Shown: one piece after another, positions 63,717 to 64,000 of the stretch
Layout: every line of letters begins with the position of its first letter
How positions within the stretch are numbered: the stretch's first letter is position 1
Notes under the pieces: generated by a model
The model's input: only the letters and a program-made list of their open reading frames with translations
Database searches by the model: none
Told to the model about the DNA's origin: nothing
Assembly (NCBI GenBank): GCA_900755065.1
Contig: CAAEFC010000012.1
Span: forward strand, 1 to 64,000
From: Bacilli bacterium
GTDB taxonomy: Bacteria; Bacillota_I; Bacilli_A; RFN20; CAG-449
Length of the DNA stretch: 64,000 bases
Direction of reading: 5' to 3'
Program-made: the position numbers and the translations under genes

Positions 63717-64000
63717 TTAAATCGACGGAAGAGGAAGCATTTCCATCCGCTTCATGTCGTCGTCGAGTTCGGCGAAGCAGAGAATGCGCGGCTGATCGAT
63801 TTTCTTCCTTCCGTGAAAACAGCACAGGTACTTCTGATTCCGCATCGTGAACGAACAATGCCCGATCGAACAGATATCGTAGACGTTCGGCTTCGGCCCG
63901 ATCGGATTGCCGCGAAACTTGGCGAACGGTCCTAACGGCGAAGACGACACGGCGACGCCCAGATCGTAATTCTCTTCCTGGTAGCAGTTCGCGGAATAAT
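63717..64000 (-). CDS. Glycoside hydrolase family 43-like protein, C-terminal part only
   Basis: The frame is open to the right edge and ends at 63717 (about 94 residues seen). YSANCYQEENYDLGVAVSSS, then SPLGPF and GHCSFT are the typical strand and turn of GH43 five-bladed propellers (arabinanases, xylosidases), where the His near SFT lies close to the active site. The rest is outside the window. Its stop is 80 bases before the next gene, which has its own promoter, so it may be a separate transcript. Substrate within GH43 unknown. Confidence 0.75.
   Translation of the reverse strand, partial: YSANCYQEENYDLGVAVSSSPLGPFAKFRGNPIGPKPNVYDICSIGHCSFTMRNQKYLCCFHGRKKIDQPRILCFAELDDDMKRMEMLPLPSI

Overview
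The window looks like chromosome from an uncultured gut-type member of the Bacillota, class Bacilli, on the Erysipelotrichales/Mollicutes-related side. Evidence for this includes Gram-positive lipoprotein signals, a tyrosine T-box, TPP and tetrahydrofolate riboswitches, a Bacillus-like GerQ protein and an L33 gene in an rpmG-secE-nusG cluster. Three ABC ATPases have long insertions in the nucleotide-binding domain, reminiscent of mycoplasma transporters. The code is standard: TGA is used as a stop and Trp is TGG. Base composition is mixed, with three clearly AT-richer patches (about 8.34-12.41, 21.7-22.8 and 37.9-40.2 kb) that hold accessory genes. The exact taxon is inference.

Layout. 1-3.7 kb is the edge of a glycan-use locus: a sugar permease and a GH16 lipoprotein on the minus strand, divergent from a sugar-binding lipoprotein. 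3.7-8.3 kb has a BaiN-type flavoprotein, a ferredoxin, an endonuclease/exonuclease/phosphatase protein and a MarR-nitroreductase-GNAT operon. 8.3-12.4 kb is an AT-rich accessory block (frameshifted AlkD, lipoprotein, TfoX-like, PPOX-like, DUF4143 ATPase) abutting the 3' end of ssrA. 12.4-21.7 kb holds ssrA, mscL, hpt, T-box-tyrS, a DUF402 protein, a DUF3137-like membrane protein, TPP riboswitch-thiT, gerQ and two membrane proteins. 21.7-22.8 kb is a DUF1016 nuclease gene broken by an in-frame TAG.

23.0-31.7 kb is an oppABCDF operon with strongly enlarged OppC, OppD and OppF. 31.9-35.4 kb is secG-rnr-smpB plus an unknown gene translationally coupled to smpB. 35.4-37.6 kb pairs a tetrahydrofolate riboswitch and an unusual fused FolT transporter with a convergent orphan response regulator. 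37.9-40.0 kb is an AT-rich pair encoding a secreted papain-like protein and a lipoprotein. 40.3-53 kb is housekeeping: tdk, rpoC, rpoB, rplL, rplJ (with L10 leader), rplA, rplK, a YihY protein, nusG, secE and rpmG.

53.0-64 kb is a second glycan-use locus read leftward: GH43 (cut by the window edge), a binding protein fused to InlB-type repeats, a GH97 lipoprotein, a second binding protein, two permeases, an MsmK/UgpC-like ATPase and a MATE exporter. The only sugar ATPase in the window could energise both glycan loci. LacI-type half-sites sharing AGCGGTTT lie in promoters of both loci.

The most unusual items are the Wzz-like/FolT fusion under a THF riboswitch, the roughly 330-residue extracytoplasmic insert in OppC, the coiled-coil inserts in three ABC ATPases, the InlB-repeat/binding-protein fusion, three 14-bp repeats phased at exactly 33 bp before the DUF4143 ATPase, and a GerQ homologue with a sporulation-type -10 sequence. 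I did not find a clear new defence system or a CRISPR array.
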